From Desulfobulbus sp. (lineage in GTDB: Bacteria; Desulfobacterota; Desulfobulbia; Desulfobulbales; Desulfobulbaceae): a stretch of DNA of 61,680 nt. Of this stretch, positions 55,314 to 61,680 are shown piece after piece; position 1 is the stretch's first letter, and the number at the start of each line of letters is the position of its first letter. Below the pieces are notes generated by a model that searched no databases, was not told the origin of the DNA, and saw nothing but the letters and a program-made list of their open reading frames with translations. The translations under genes were made by a program, and so were the position numbers. Where the stretch lies: assembly GCA_028684915.1 (NCBI GenBank), contig JAQUEZ010000015.1, positions 1 through 61,680 on the forward strand, in the 5' to 3' direction.

Positions 55314-56360
55314 TCACCTATAACTTGGCTTCAAGATCAATAATTTCATATTTTTCTTATTATCTGTGATATCCAAAAAGATAATTTTTGTTTTATCTGA
55401 AAATAGTTTTATTGAATCAATTATTTGTTTATATGTAATATCGTTATTTATATTATTTGTCTTAATAACGTAAATCGTACTAATATTATTATTTCCAATA
55501 TTTTTTAGAATTTCAGTAAATTTTATTATTTTATCATGTGAATATATATTATTTTCATCAATCAATGATAAAGAACTGAGGTTTACGTTATTCATTAATA
55601 ATGAATTAATATTTATGGTTAAATATGGTAAGAAAAATAATAGTATTGATGTTATTAAAATAGAAATTACGCTATTGAAAAGATATTTTTCTATATTTTT
55701 GACGTATGTGGATAAAACCTGAACCTCTTCTTTTATATTAAACCAATCAAAGTAACATGATAATGATAATTTTTTTAAACTAGTTTGATATTTTAAATCT
55801 GAAAATGAAGATCTTGATACATTTTTGTTTTTCGAATATTCATAAATAAAGAGACTGAAATTGTATAAATAAATTAAGGAGAATACAGTAGCTATTACTG
55901 GTAAAATTGACTCAATACTCCAATTAAATTGGTATACGATAATTTGAATAAGGTGAACAAGATAACCAATAAGTAAGATAGCTATTGCACAATAAAACGA
56001 TGTTTTAGTATGAAATAACGATAACGTATCATTATCCATACCTATTTTTCTTTCTAAGAATTGTATTTGATATCTTATTTTATTATCATCAATATTTTTT
56101 ATTATATCTTCATATGAGTTTAATTTTTTTTCAACAAATTCTGATTTTGGCCATGGCCTTAGTTTCCTAAGATTCAATATATAGTAAAATTGAAATTTAT
56201 GGTTTGAGTAAGTCAGTATATATATTTTTTTCAGTCCTATAGTTATTCTAGCCACAGAAAATCTTATTGGGAAATTAATCATTATTTCACCAAAAAAATC
56301 ATCACAGCTTAAGGAAAACAAAGGCGATTTGTTTAATATTAAGAAAAAAATATATTTCAT
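55314..56360 (-). CDS. Membrane protein of the graspetide cluster, function unknown
   Basis: 348 residues. Three membrane helices lie at about 120-142, 152-172 and 229-252, and the C-terminal 90 residues are soluble with an alpha/beta look. I see no Walker motifs, no peptidase signature and no known transporter family. It overlaps both the ligase gene (ATGA, 56357-56360) and the precursor gene (55314-55317), so it is part of the cluster. Possible roles are export, immunity or processing. I do not recognise a homologue in described graspetide clusters. Confidence 0.8.
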   Translation of the reverse strand: MKYIFFLILNKSPLFSLSCDDFFGEIMINFPIRFSVARITIGLKKIYILTYSNHKFQFYYILNLRKLRPWPKSEFVEKKLNSYEDIIKNIDDNKIRYQIQFLERKIGMDNDTLSLFHTKTSFYCAIAILLIGYLVHLIQIIVYQFNWSIESILPVIATVFSLIYLYNFSLFIYEYSKNKNVSRSSFSDLKYQTSLKKLSLSCYFDWFNIKEEVQVLSTYVKNIEKYLFNSVISILITSILLFFLPYLTININSLLMNNVNLSSLSLIDENNIYSHDKIIKFTEILKNIGNNNISTIYVIKTNNINNDITYKQIIDSIKLFSDKTKIIFLDITDNKKNMKLLILKPSYR

Positions 56361-57274
56361 TTTATCACTGTTAATTCTTGTATAATTGCTTTGGAGATAT
56401 TTATACCTAATTCGTGTTCAAGCCATGCCCATTGACCATTTGCATTTAATTCTAAAAAAAACCATTCACCATTTTTAACTATAAAATCAAAGCAACCAAA
56501 TCTCAAATTAAAATGAGATAGCATTGACATGCAATTAGTAACAATATTCTCTGGTGCTTCAATTAGTTTATATTTACATATAGAGTTTATTTTTCTCCAA
56601 TCGACTTTGTCACTTGAGGTAATTCTTACTGTGAATATTTTCTCACCAACTATGGTTAATCTAACATCAAAATCTTTATTTATAAATTCCTGGAAATACG
56701 ATGGACAATAACATAAATTATCCATTTGTATATCTTCATCGACAATATTGGTTTGTATAGCTATCTGTGATTTATCTTTTTTAATAATTCCTACTGATAA
56801 TGGCTTAACTATATACTGATTTCCATTAAGTTCCTTTGCACATTTTATTGAATTTGTAATTCTTGACTTTGGTATTCTGAATCCTAATTTTTTAGCCAGT
56901 CGACATTGTACAATTTTATTGTTAGCTATTCTTAAAAGTGAAGGTTTAGATAAGCATTTTCCAGGAAATCCCTCTACTATTCCCTCAATTAGAGAAAAAA
57001 TTTCTTTATGTGCAAAGCTGTGATATTCATTATTGATGATTCCTGTGAAATCAGGCAGGACAGGTTTTCTGTAATATATTGAATTTATATCATCTAAATC
57101 ACTAACAATACCATTTTGTGTTTTGAATTTTATACTGTTTTCACTCACAACAAAACGATTATGCATAAATTGATCAACATTTATCCGTATGAAATTTAGA
57201 TATTCATATGTATCGATCAAATAATCTACGGTTAAATCGTAACTGCTTGTTATGGCAAGAATGATTTTTTTCAT
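56357..57274 (-). CDS. Graspetide-type ATP-grasp ligase (MvdC/MvdD family)
   Basis: A 305-residue ATP-grasp enzyme. The N-terminal domain has IYYRKPVLPD (67-71 is YYRKP), the counterpart of the YRRP hallmark of microviridin-type ligases. The ATP-grasp core has YIVKPLS with the nucleotide-binding lysine (157), FQEFINKDFDVRLTIVG (194-210), and the metal-binding ELNANGQWAWLE (275-286), close to the family consensus NPNGQWLWIE. These enzymes activate Glu/Asp side chains as acyl phosphates and form esters with Thr/Ser or amides with Lys. The first gene of the cluster; the ATG lacks a good ribosome site. Very AT-rich codon use. Confidence 0.92.
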   Translation of the reverse strand: MKKIILAITSSYDLTVDYLIDTYEYLNFIRINVDQFMHNRFVVSENSIKFKTQNGIVSDLDDINSIYYRKPVLPDFTGIINNEYHSFAHKEIFSLIEGIVEGFPGKCLSKPSLLRIANNKIVQCRLAKKLGFRIPKSRITNSIKCAKELNGNQYIVKPLSVGIIKKDKSQIAIQTNIVDEDIQMDNLCYCPSYFQEFINKDFDVRLTIVGEKIFTVRITSSDKVDWRKINSICKYKLIEAPENIVTNCMSMLSHFNLRFGCFDFIVKNGEWFFLELNANGQWAWLEHELGINISKAIIQELTVIK

Positions 57275-57288
57275 GTATCACTGGTATT

Positions 57289-57301
57289 AAGCATAATGCT
57301 T
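57289..57301. promoter_or_regulatory. Perfect palindrome upstream of the graspetide operon
   Basis: AAGCATAATGCTT lies 15 bp before the ligase ATG (57274) on the minus strand side. It shares arms with AAGCAT...ATGCTT at 50411-50427. It could be an operator. No convincing -35/-10 pair was found nearby. Confidence 0.4.
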
Positions 57302-57610
57302 CAAATGAGATATTCTTTTTAACTTCCGTTGTCATCAACTTAAATATCTAACAGACAGAAAATCAATCCATAATTTTTTATTTAAAATGGCCATAGGAGT
57401 TTATTTGACCATGCTTCCTTGTTCATGAAATTCACGCCGTATTGAGAAACATTTCGGATGCGTTAATAGGCACGATGATAAACAAGGAATAGATTTAACC
57501 AATCCTTTAGGTTACGCTCAGATTACTCAAAGGAACCTAAATTCCGTGTTTTTCAAGCTGCCTTGTATCCACTCGGTTTTCATCCACCAAAACTGAGTAA
57601 AAACAGCTAA

Positions 57611-57721
57611 GTCCGTGCCATCATCCAAGACGGGCAACTATGGTTTGCGGCAAATGATGTGCAAACCTTCTTGGGTATTCAAATGGCAATAAAGATGCAA
57701 ATTACCACTGTAACTATCTGA
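57611..57721 (+). pseudogene. BRO-N/antirepressor domain fragment 1
   Basis: The plus strand reads VRAIIQDGQLWFAANDVQTF then LGI, the opening of the phage BRO-N domain, before a stop at 57719-57721. There is no start codon in frame and the rest of the domain continues in another frame downstream. Confidence 0.8.
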
Positions 57722-57729
57722 AATTATAA

Positions 57730-57900
57730 AAAGGTAGCGATTCGCTACCTTTGACAAAATCCCCAAGAGGCATCAATTTCATACCTGACTCAGATCTCTA
57801 TCGCCTCATTATGACGTCCACTCTCCCTGCAACAGGAGTATTTGAGTCATGGGTTATTGAGGATGTGTTACCAAGTTCGAACCATTGCCATACACGGTAA
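57730..57900 (+). pseudogene. BRO-N domain fragment 2
   Basis: The frame reads INFIPDSDLYRLIMTSTLPA followed by VFESWVIEDVLPS. This is the second half of the BRO-N domain (LYRLI...WV.eeVLP). Together with fragment 1 it looks like one gene broken by a small insertion/deletion. Confidence 0.78.
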
Positions 57901-58016
57901 ACCATAGTTCGTAGCAAAAAACGTAGTTGCAATGATATGCAAATACACAAAATACAGTACATATTCACAGAAACAACACGCAACCTGTAGGGGAGTCGCA
58001 AAACGCGACCCCTCAC

Positions 58017-58166
58017 AATGTGGTACTTGATCCACAAACAAAGATCATCCCTGAGTCTGACCTGTGGCGATTAATCATAAAATCCAAACTGCCAGAAGCT
58101 GGAAAGATTGGCGAGTGGGTTATGGAGGAGGTATTTCCGACAATCAGTAAGAGTAATGGATTCTGA
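58017..58166 (+). pseudogene. BRO-N domain fragment 3 (second, diverged copy)
   Basis: Here the frame reads KIIPESDLWRLIIKSKLPEA followed by EWVMEEVFPTIS and a stop. It is a second, diverged copy of the same half domain, so a duplication preceded the decay. Confidence 0.75.
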
Positions 58167-58528
58167 AAAAACAGGGTTGACAGATGCGCCATGACTGCCA
58201 TATTTTAAGCTCAATGACTTGATATCAAATATCAAGCGGATAGTGACGGATGTCTCTTATTAAGAGGCATCTTGAGGCCAACATTCTTGATGTTTGTTGG
58301 TTCATTACATAACCGATACTACCGAAATGGTACTTTGGTGGCCAGTAATCCGTAACGGACTGGTTCCCGTCTCATGGCAAATGATACCAGGGCGGGCTTC
58401 AACGAAACAGAAGCCTACCTGTGTCATACCAATCCAAAAAGTGGGCTTCAAAAATAATATTTGGAAGCCTCCTTATTCCTAGCTACTCCTCCAATAAGTG
58501 GGCTTCCGTAACTTTTCGGAGTCCATGA

Positions 58529-58891
58529 ATGCCCAGTAAGTATTCAAACCAACGAAGTGCTGCTTTTAAAAAACAATCAGGCCGCTGCTACTATTGTGGA
58601 AGTATTATGTGGCTGAATAATCGTAAGAAATTTGCAAAAAAACATAATATTTCAGAATCGGAAGCAGCGAGATTTCAATGTACGGCAGAGCATCTGGAGG
58701 CAAGGTGTGATGGTGGCAACGATTCTTTTAAGAATATTGTAGCTGCTTGTCGTTTCTGCAATACTGCGAGACATGCCAGGAAGAAACCGCCCGTTCCAGT
58801 AAAATACAAATCCCTTGTCCAATCAAGACTCAGTAAGGGTAAATGGCACCCTCATAACCTGCATCGCTTGCTGTGTTCTCCACAATGTTAG
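58529..58891 (+). CDS. HNH endonuclease
   Basis: The 120-residue protein has an HNH fold. The metal pair CYYCGS is at about 20-25, the catalytic AEHLEARCDGGNDSFKNIVA lies at about 52-71, and CRFCN closes the zinc site at about 73-77. Small free-standing HNH proteins occur in phages and islands. The N-terminus is basic. It is intact and stands alone. Confidence 0.9.
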   Translation: MPSKYSNQRSAAFKKQSGRCYYCGSIMWLNNRKKFAKKHNISESEAARFQCTAEHLEARCDGGNDSFKNIVAACRFCNTARHARKKPPVPVKYKSLVQSRLSKGKWHPHNLHRLLCSPQC

Positions 58892-59647
58892 ACAGATTTT
58901 ATACCGAATGCTTAAACACCTTGAAATCGTTCCAAAATGCCCCTTGTCTTTGGTTTGAAGTTAAGGGTTAAGCCATGGGTCATGTTTGGTAAAATTTGCA
59001 ATATAGGTCAAATATGGAGTTTTCTATCAACACCATGTGATAACCATACAGTATGATTTAGCATAATGGTGTTGATAGATTTTTTTTTTATTTTTTGGTG
59101 TGGGTCGTCAATCGCCTTGTTTGAAGGGCAAAAAAGACTCTCGAAGCTCTCGTCCCTCGCTCGTCGTCGTTCCTCCTCCTCACCGCTTCGAACCGTCTTT
59201 TTCTACTTCAAAACGGCTCAATCCTCCCTCACAAACGGATGGACTACAAATACACGTGAAATACGTCCAAATCCTTGTACAGCTTGGGACTCTCAATATT
59301 CCCTCTCCCGTTTTTATTTCTGGGGCAAATTGAAGAAAGGAACATACTATGGTCTGGATGAATGTTTCCCTTAAACTCTAACCTGCTAATTTAACTTTAT
59401 AATAAAGATAAATCTAAGATAGTGGGCAAAAAAAGCCCATCTGTAATTAATGTAATTATCTGTATTTACGTTATAATTAGTGTTGTATTTGTCATTCATA
59501 ACTGTAACACCTTGATTTTGTATCTTTTATGATAATTTATCAAGGCGTGTTCCTTGTAATGCCCTTAAAAATGGTCAGGGAAAAATAAACCCACTTTTTT
59601 CCTAACAAAAGCCCAATTGTGGTGCATGATGACTATGCTGGTCTACC
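58892..59647. other. Intergenic region with a long inverted repeat
   Basis: No gene is supported in these 756 bases. The main feature is the hairpin at 59024-59090. A short open frame at 59066-59374 has no ribosome site and an unlikely composition. A small hairpin GTGGGC/GCCCAT lies near 59424-59442. Confidence 0.5.
59024..59090 (+). terminator. Perfect 13-bp inverted repeat with T-run, terminator-like
   Basis: CTATCAACACCAT (59024-59036) and ATGGTGTTGATAG (59066-59078) pair perfectly. The loop contains a nested CATACAGTATG hairpin. A run of T follows (59080-59088). It lies 130 bp after the HNH gene. The long loop is unusual for a terminator. Confidence 0.6.
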
Positions 59648-61258
59648 CTATCCAATTTCAGCGACAAGATTGAACCCATTTTTCTTTGCTGCCATTTCCA
59701 TCAATTTTTTCATATCGTCAGCCCACTTCTTTTTGGTCAATAGGCCATCATGAATTGGTTCAAATATGCAGTTGGAGTCTGCATACGATTCATGCCAATG
59801 CTCAAAGGTAAAATCTTCATCGTCATGCCACATTCTTGATTGTGGATTATGCATGGCATACTTGTTTGTCATAAGCATGTACATGATATCACTTTCTATT
59901 TTTTGAAGACTGAGGCCCACATTGCCCTTTTTCCATGCTTCATTAAGCACTTTTTCGTGTTTCGACAGTGTCCTCTGAATTATCCCTGATAATGAATAAG
60001 GACATTCGTTTGAGTCTTCAAATTCTGGGGCACCAGTATTGAGATATTTGGTGCCTTTTTCATCCCCAATATCCTGATAAACTTCTGAGGGAATCTCAAG
60101 TTCAGGGACAAAGGCATTCAAGGCGGCTTGGGAAAAACCATTTTCCTCAAATATTTTTTGCCTCGCTTTGTTATCAGCATCAACGATCTTTTTGAGTTCA
60201 TGCGCTACCTTTTCTCGACCTGAATATTGTTCATCAGGGGAAACATTCAAGGCAATGTTCACCACCTTTTTTATAATTGACCTGATAGCCTTGGATTGAT
60301 TCGGATAACAGACGTATGGTTCCTCGATCTCGACATTCAAGAATGTTTTATAGGCTAACGATATGTGCATATGTGAGAAATCGACCTCTGTTGTTTCTTC
60401 ACCATCAATCATAATTTTTTGGCGTTCCCTCCTCCTCATTTGGGTTATTCCGCTTTGGAATCGTCCGCCAAGAAGGAGAGGCTTGGTGCCTGGTGTCACG
60501 TATCCACCCTCAACGTCAAAAACCCTATATGATCTGTAAATTGGTTTGGGTGTAAACTCATTGCCGTCTATGCTGTATGTGTGTTTTGTGCGGAAAAAGT
60601 TAAATTTTTCAATGTCTTCTCGCATTTTTTTTGTAACGGCATTGTCTTCATAATCGACTAAATATTTTTCACCATCTATCTTTTGTTGAAATCGCACCAG
60701 TTCTCTTTCTTCTGAGGATTTACACAATTCAATAAACTGTGCTAATTCTTTTGATGGATGTATAACTGTTGGAATTGATTCTAATTTTGTCCAGCGTTGG
60801 TCATGTCGATCCAGCGTTGCGTAACCAGTTTTTTGGTTTACCATCCCGATTAAATCCAGATAGTCCAACACTTTGGTAACCTTTTTCGATATCGGTCTTA
60901 ATTCTGGATACCTGGATTTCCTGTTGACACGGCAGTGCTTTTTTAGGTGCTGAAGTTCAAGGGCACCATGCGAACGCAAAAACACGAACGATTGTGTACA
61001 ATTCAAAAACAGGGTGGTGATGATTTTTTTGTATTCTTCCCGTTTTTGGGATGGTCTGTCTGGTCGTACACGTTTGACTTTTTTGGGTGGATCGACTGCA
61101 TTCAAAATATCCTTGACCAATAGTGACAATTGAAATTCATCGCTGATCAGGCATGGATTGTATGATGCTGGATTTGTCTGCCATGGGGTGAGATTGCCGT
61201 TTAACAGCTTCTTCCTGAGTGCTGGCAATGGTGATCTTTTTCTTTTTTCTGCTGCCAT
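59648..61258 (-). CDS. Polymerase-like protein of a mobile element (family A-like palm motifs)
   Basis: 536 residues with GGAGGT 5 nt before the ATG. I read it as a single-subunit polymerase or replication protein. A motif-A-like TTEVDFSHMHISLAY (about 289-303) follows GRFQSGITQMRRRERQKIMI, and a motif-C-like FEPIHDGLL (about 499-507) is preceded by a SLQKIESDIMYML helix. The catalytic aspartates would be Asp293 and Asp504. The first 250 residues are basic and may bind DNA or protein. Related proteins occur in plasmids and islands. The assignment rests on motifs only. Confidence 0.55.
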   Translation of the reverse strand: MAAEKRKRSPLPALRKKLLNGNLTPWQTNPASYNPCLISDEFQLSLLVKDILNAVDPPKKVKRVRPDRPSQKREEYKKIITTLFLNCTQSFVFLRSHGALELQHLKKHCRVNRKSRYPELRPISKKVTKVLDYLDLIGMVNQKTGYATLDRHDQRWTKLESIPTVIHPSKELAQFIELCKSSEERELVRFQQKIDGEKYLVDYEDNAVTKKMREDIEKFNFFRTKHTYSIDGNEFTPKPIYRSYRVFDVEGGYVTPGTKPLLLGGRFQSGITQMRRRERQKIMIDGEETTEVDFSHMHISLAYKTFLNVEIEEPYVCYPNQSKAIRSIIKKVVNIALNVSPDEQYSGREKVAHELKKIVDADNKARQKIFEENGFSQAALNAFVPELEIPSEVYQDIGDEKGTKYLNTGAPEFEDSNECPYSLSGIIQRTLSKHEKVLNEAWKKGNVGLSLQKIESDIMYMLMTNKYAMHNPQSRMWHDDEDFTFEHWHESYADSNCIFEPIHDGLLTKKKWADDMKKLMEMAAKKNGFNLVAEIG

Positions 61259-61302
61259 TTTTCTACCTCCATTGTGAAGATTGGAGATAGTCTATTATAC
61301 TT

Positions 61303-61317
61303 TTACCCCCTAGGTAA
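61303..61317. promoter_or_regulatory. Possible operator and -10 for the polymerase-like gene
   Basis: TTACC and GGTAA flank CCCTA, forming an inverted repeat. On the minus strand a TATAAT lies immediately downstream (61294-61299), 36 bp from the ATG, but no good -35 is seen. A repressor bound here would block this gene. Confidence 0.4.
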
Positions 61318-61329
61318 GAGGCTGATTTC

Positions 61330-61358
61330 TTGACTTTTTCGGTAAAATTTTGTATATT
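61330..61358 (+). promoter_or_regulatory. Strong candidate promoter, divergent from the polymerase-like gene
   Basis: TTGACT (61330-61335) and TATATT (61353-61358) are separated by exactly 17 bp, the best sigma-70-type match in the island. Transcription would run to the right into a terminator-like hairpin. Confidence 0.55.
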
Positions 61359-61364
61359 ATGACT

Positions 61365-61444
61365 ATCTTTTACTATGAGTTCATATACAGTTCTTGATTC
61401 CCCCTGTCAAAGCGACCAACCATGACAAGGGGTTTTCTTTTTTT
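61365..61444 (+). ncRNA. Candidate small RNA of about 80 nt upstream of the polymerase-like gene
   Basis: A promoter (61330-61358) and a terminator-like hairpin (CCCCCTGTCA / TGACAAGGGG with a T-rich tail, 61400-61444) bracket about 80 nt without a reading frame. Regulatory RNAs are common near replication genes. Both the promoter and hairpin are predictions. Confidence 0.4.
61400..61444 (+). terminator. Rho-independent terminator-like hairpin
   Basis: CCCCCTGTCA pairs with TGACAAGGGG with one mismatch around a 13-nt loop, followed by TTTTCTTTTTTT. Confidence 0.65.
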
Positions 61445-61561
61445 GTTCAAATTCTTCAATTATACTCGATACCTGAAGTGGGTTAATAATTTATTATGTT
61501 ACAATTTGGTAATCAAGTAAATTTCTGCCCGCTTCCACCAATGACAAGGATTTTGGGTTCC

Positions 61562-61680
61562 TCAGCAGAATCTGTGGGTAGCCTTTGGGGTCGGTAGGTC
61601 ACCAAGCCCATGATATAAAGCTATTTTTAGCCCGTCGTATGTGCGAAATCCATAGGATCGCTTTGTGATCACCTTTGCCT
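61562..61680 (-). pseudogene. Transposase C-terminal end, runs off right edge (ISL3-like)
   Basis: The minus strand frame reads VITKRSYGFRTYDGLKIALY and then HGLGDL, ending in TGA at 61562-61564. The RxxGFRxxxxLxIxLxHxLG pattern is the C-terminus of ISL3-type DDE transposases. Most of the gene is to the right of the window, so it may be intact there. Confidence 0.7.

Larger units (their letters stand above)
57275..58528. other. Decayed phage-like region upstream of the graspetide cluster
   Basis: No intact gene is supported in these 1254 bases. They include a palindrome at 57289-57301, an inverted repeat TTTAGGTT/AACCTAAA (57506-57513 and 57534-57541), three BRO-N fragments, and repeated AAGTGGGCTTC motifs at about 58440 and 58497 with GGAAGCC partners. 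Confidence 0.6.

Noticed and set aside
59066..59374. 102-codon plus-strand frame
   Set aside because: It begins within the second arm of the terminator-like hairpin and translates to low-complexity Ser/Arg/Phe-rich sequence.

Overview
The window looks like chromosomal DNA of a Gram-negative, anaerobic, sulfur-metabolising bacterium, most likely a Desulfobulbales-type member of the Desulfobacterota (former Deltaproteobacteria). This rests on the YeeE/TusA/DsrE sulfur-trafficking block, rubrerythrin and rubredoxin-like proteins, gene style and the dispersed palindromic repeats. It is inference, since no 16S gene is present. The right end (about 54.2 kb to the edge) is much more AT-rich and is an acquired island.

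Layout. 1-13.0 kb (minus strand): the core of an extracellular contractile injection system (eCIS, Afp/PVC-like), read from sheath and tube through accessory, terminator, AAA+ ATPase, LysM, spike and wedge genes, and running off the left edge. 13.4-16.8 kb: a YchJ-like SEC-C protein and a hybrid sensor kinase. 17.0-21.4 kb: two divergent LysR/target pairs arranged as in enteric bacteria, ArgO-like exporter/ArgP and IlvC/IlvY. 21.4-24.0 kb: a SWIM zinc-finger protein and a PilZ protein. 24.2-30.8 kb: a lipid-oriented stretch with an unrecognised 790-residue protein, a phosphatidylserine decarboxylase-like protein, an Lgt-like membrane protein, then an overlapping PlcP-like phosphoesterase and Agt-like glycosyltransferase (the pair known for replacing phospholipids with glycolipids). 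30.7-34.3 kb: 5-formyl-THF cyclo-ligase and the sulfur-trafficking genes. 34.4-43.2 kb: a serine hydrolase, then dnaN, gyrB, gyrA and gpsA, with a possible weak DnaA-box cluster upstream of dnaN. 43.4-44.7 kb: a rubredoxin-like membrane protein and rubrerythrin. 45.0-48.4 kb: a three-gene membrane operon built around a ClpB-like AAA+ ATPase, function unknown. 48.9-49.3 kb: IS200-type debris and a 68-bp palindromic element. 49.4-52.6 kb: a PBP/HTH regulator divergent from an AbrB-type transporter and a GAPDH-like enzyme. 52.8-54.1 kb: a truncated endonuclease I and a YedK/HMCES protein.

At 54.2 kb lies the 3' half of a tRNA-Phe gene followed by its terminator. The 5' half is missing, which marks the edge of an integrated island. 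The island carries a compact three-gene RiPP cluster: a graspetide-type ATP-grasp ligase, a three-helix membrane protein, and a precursor whose C-terminal half is four exact 19-residue repeats with the pattern TxxTxxxEPxDPD(D/E). The genes overlap by about 4 nt and the precursor comes last. This is the best candidate for an undescribed system here. Beyond it are decayed BRO-N antirepressor fragments, an HNH nuclease, a polymerase-like protein with a candidate small RNA in its upstream region, and the C-terminus of a transposase at the right edge.
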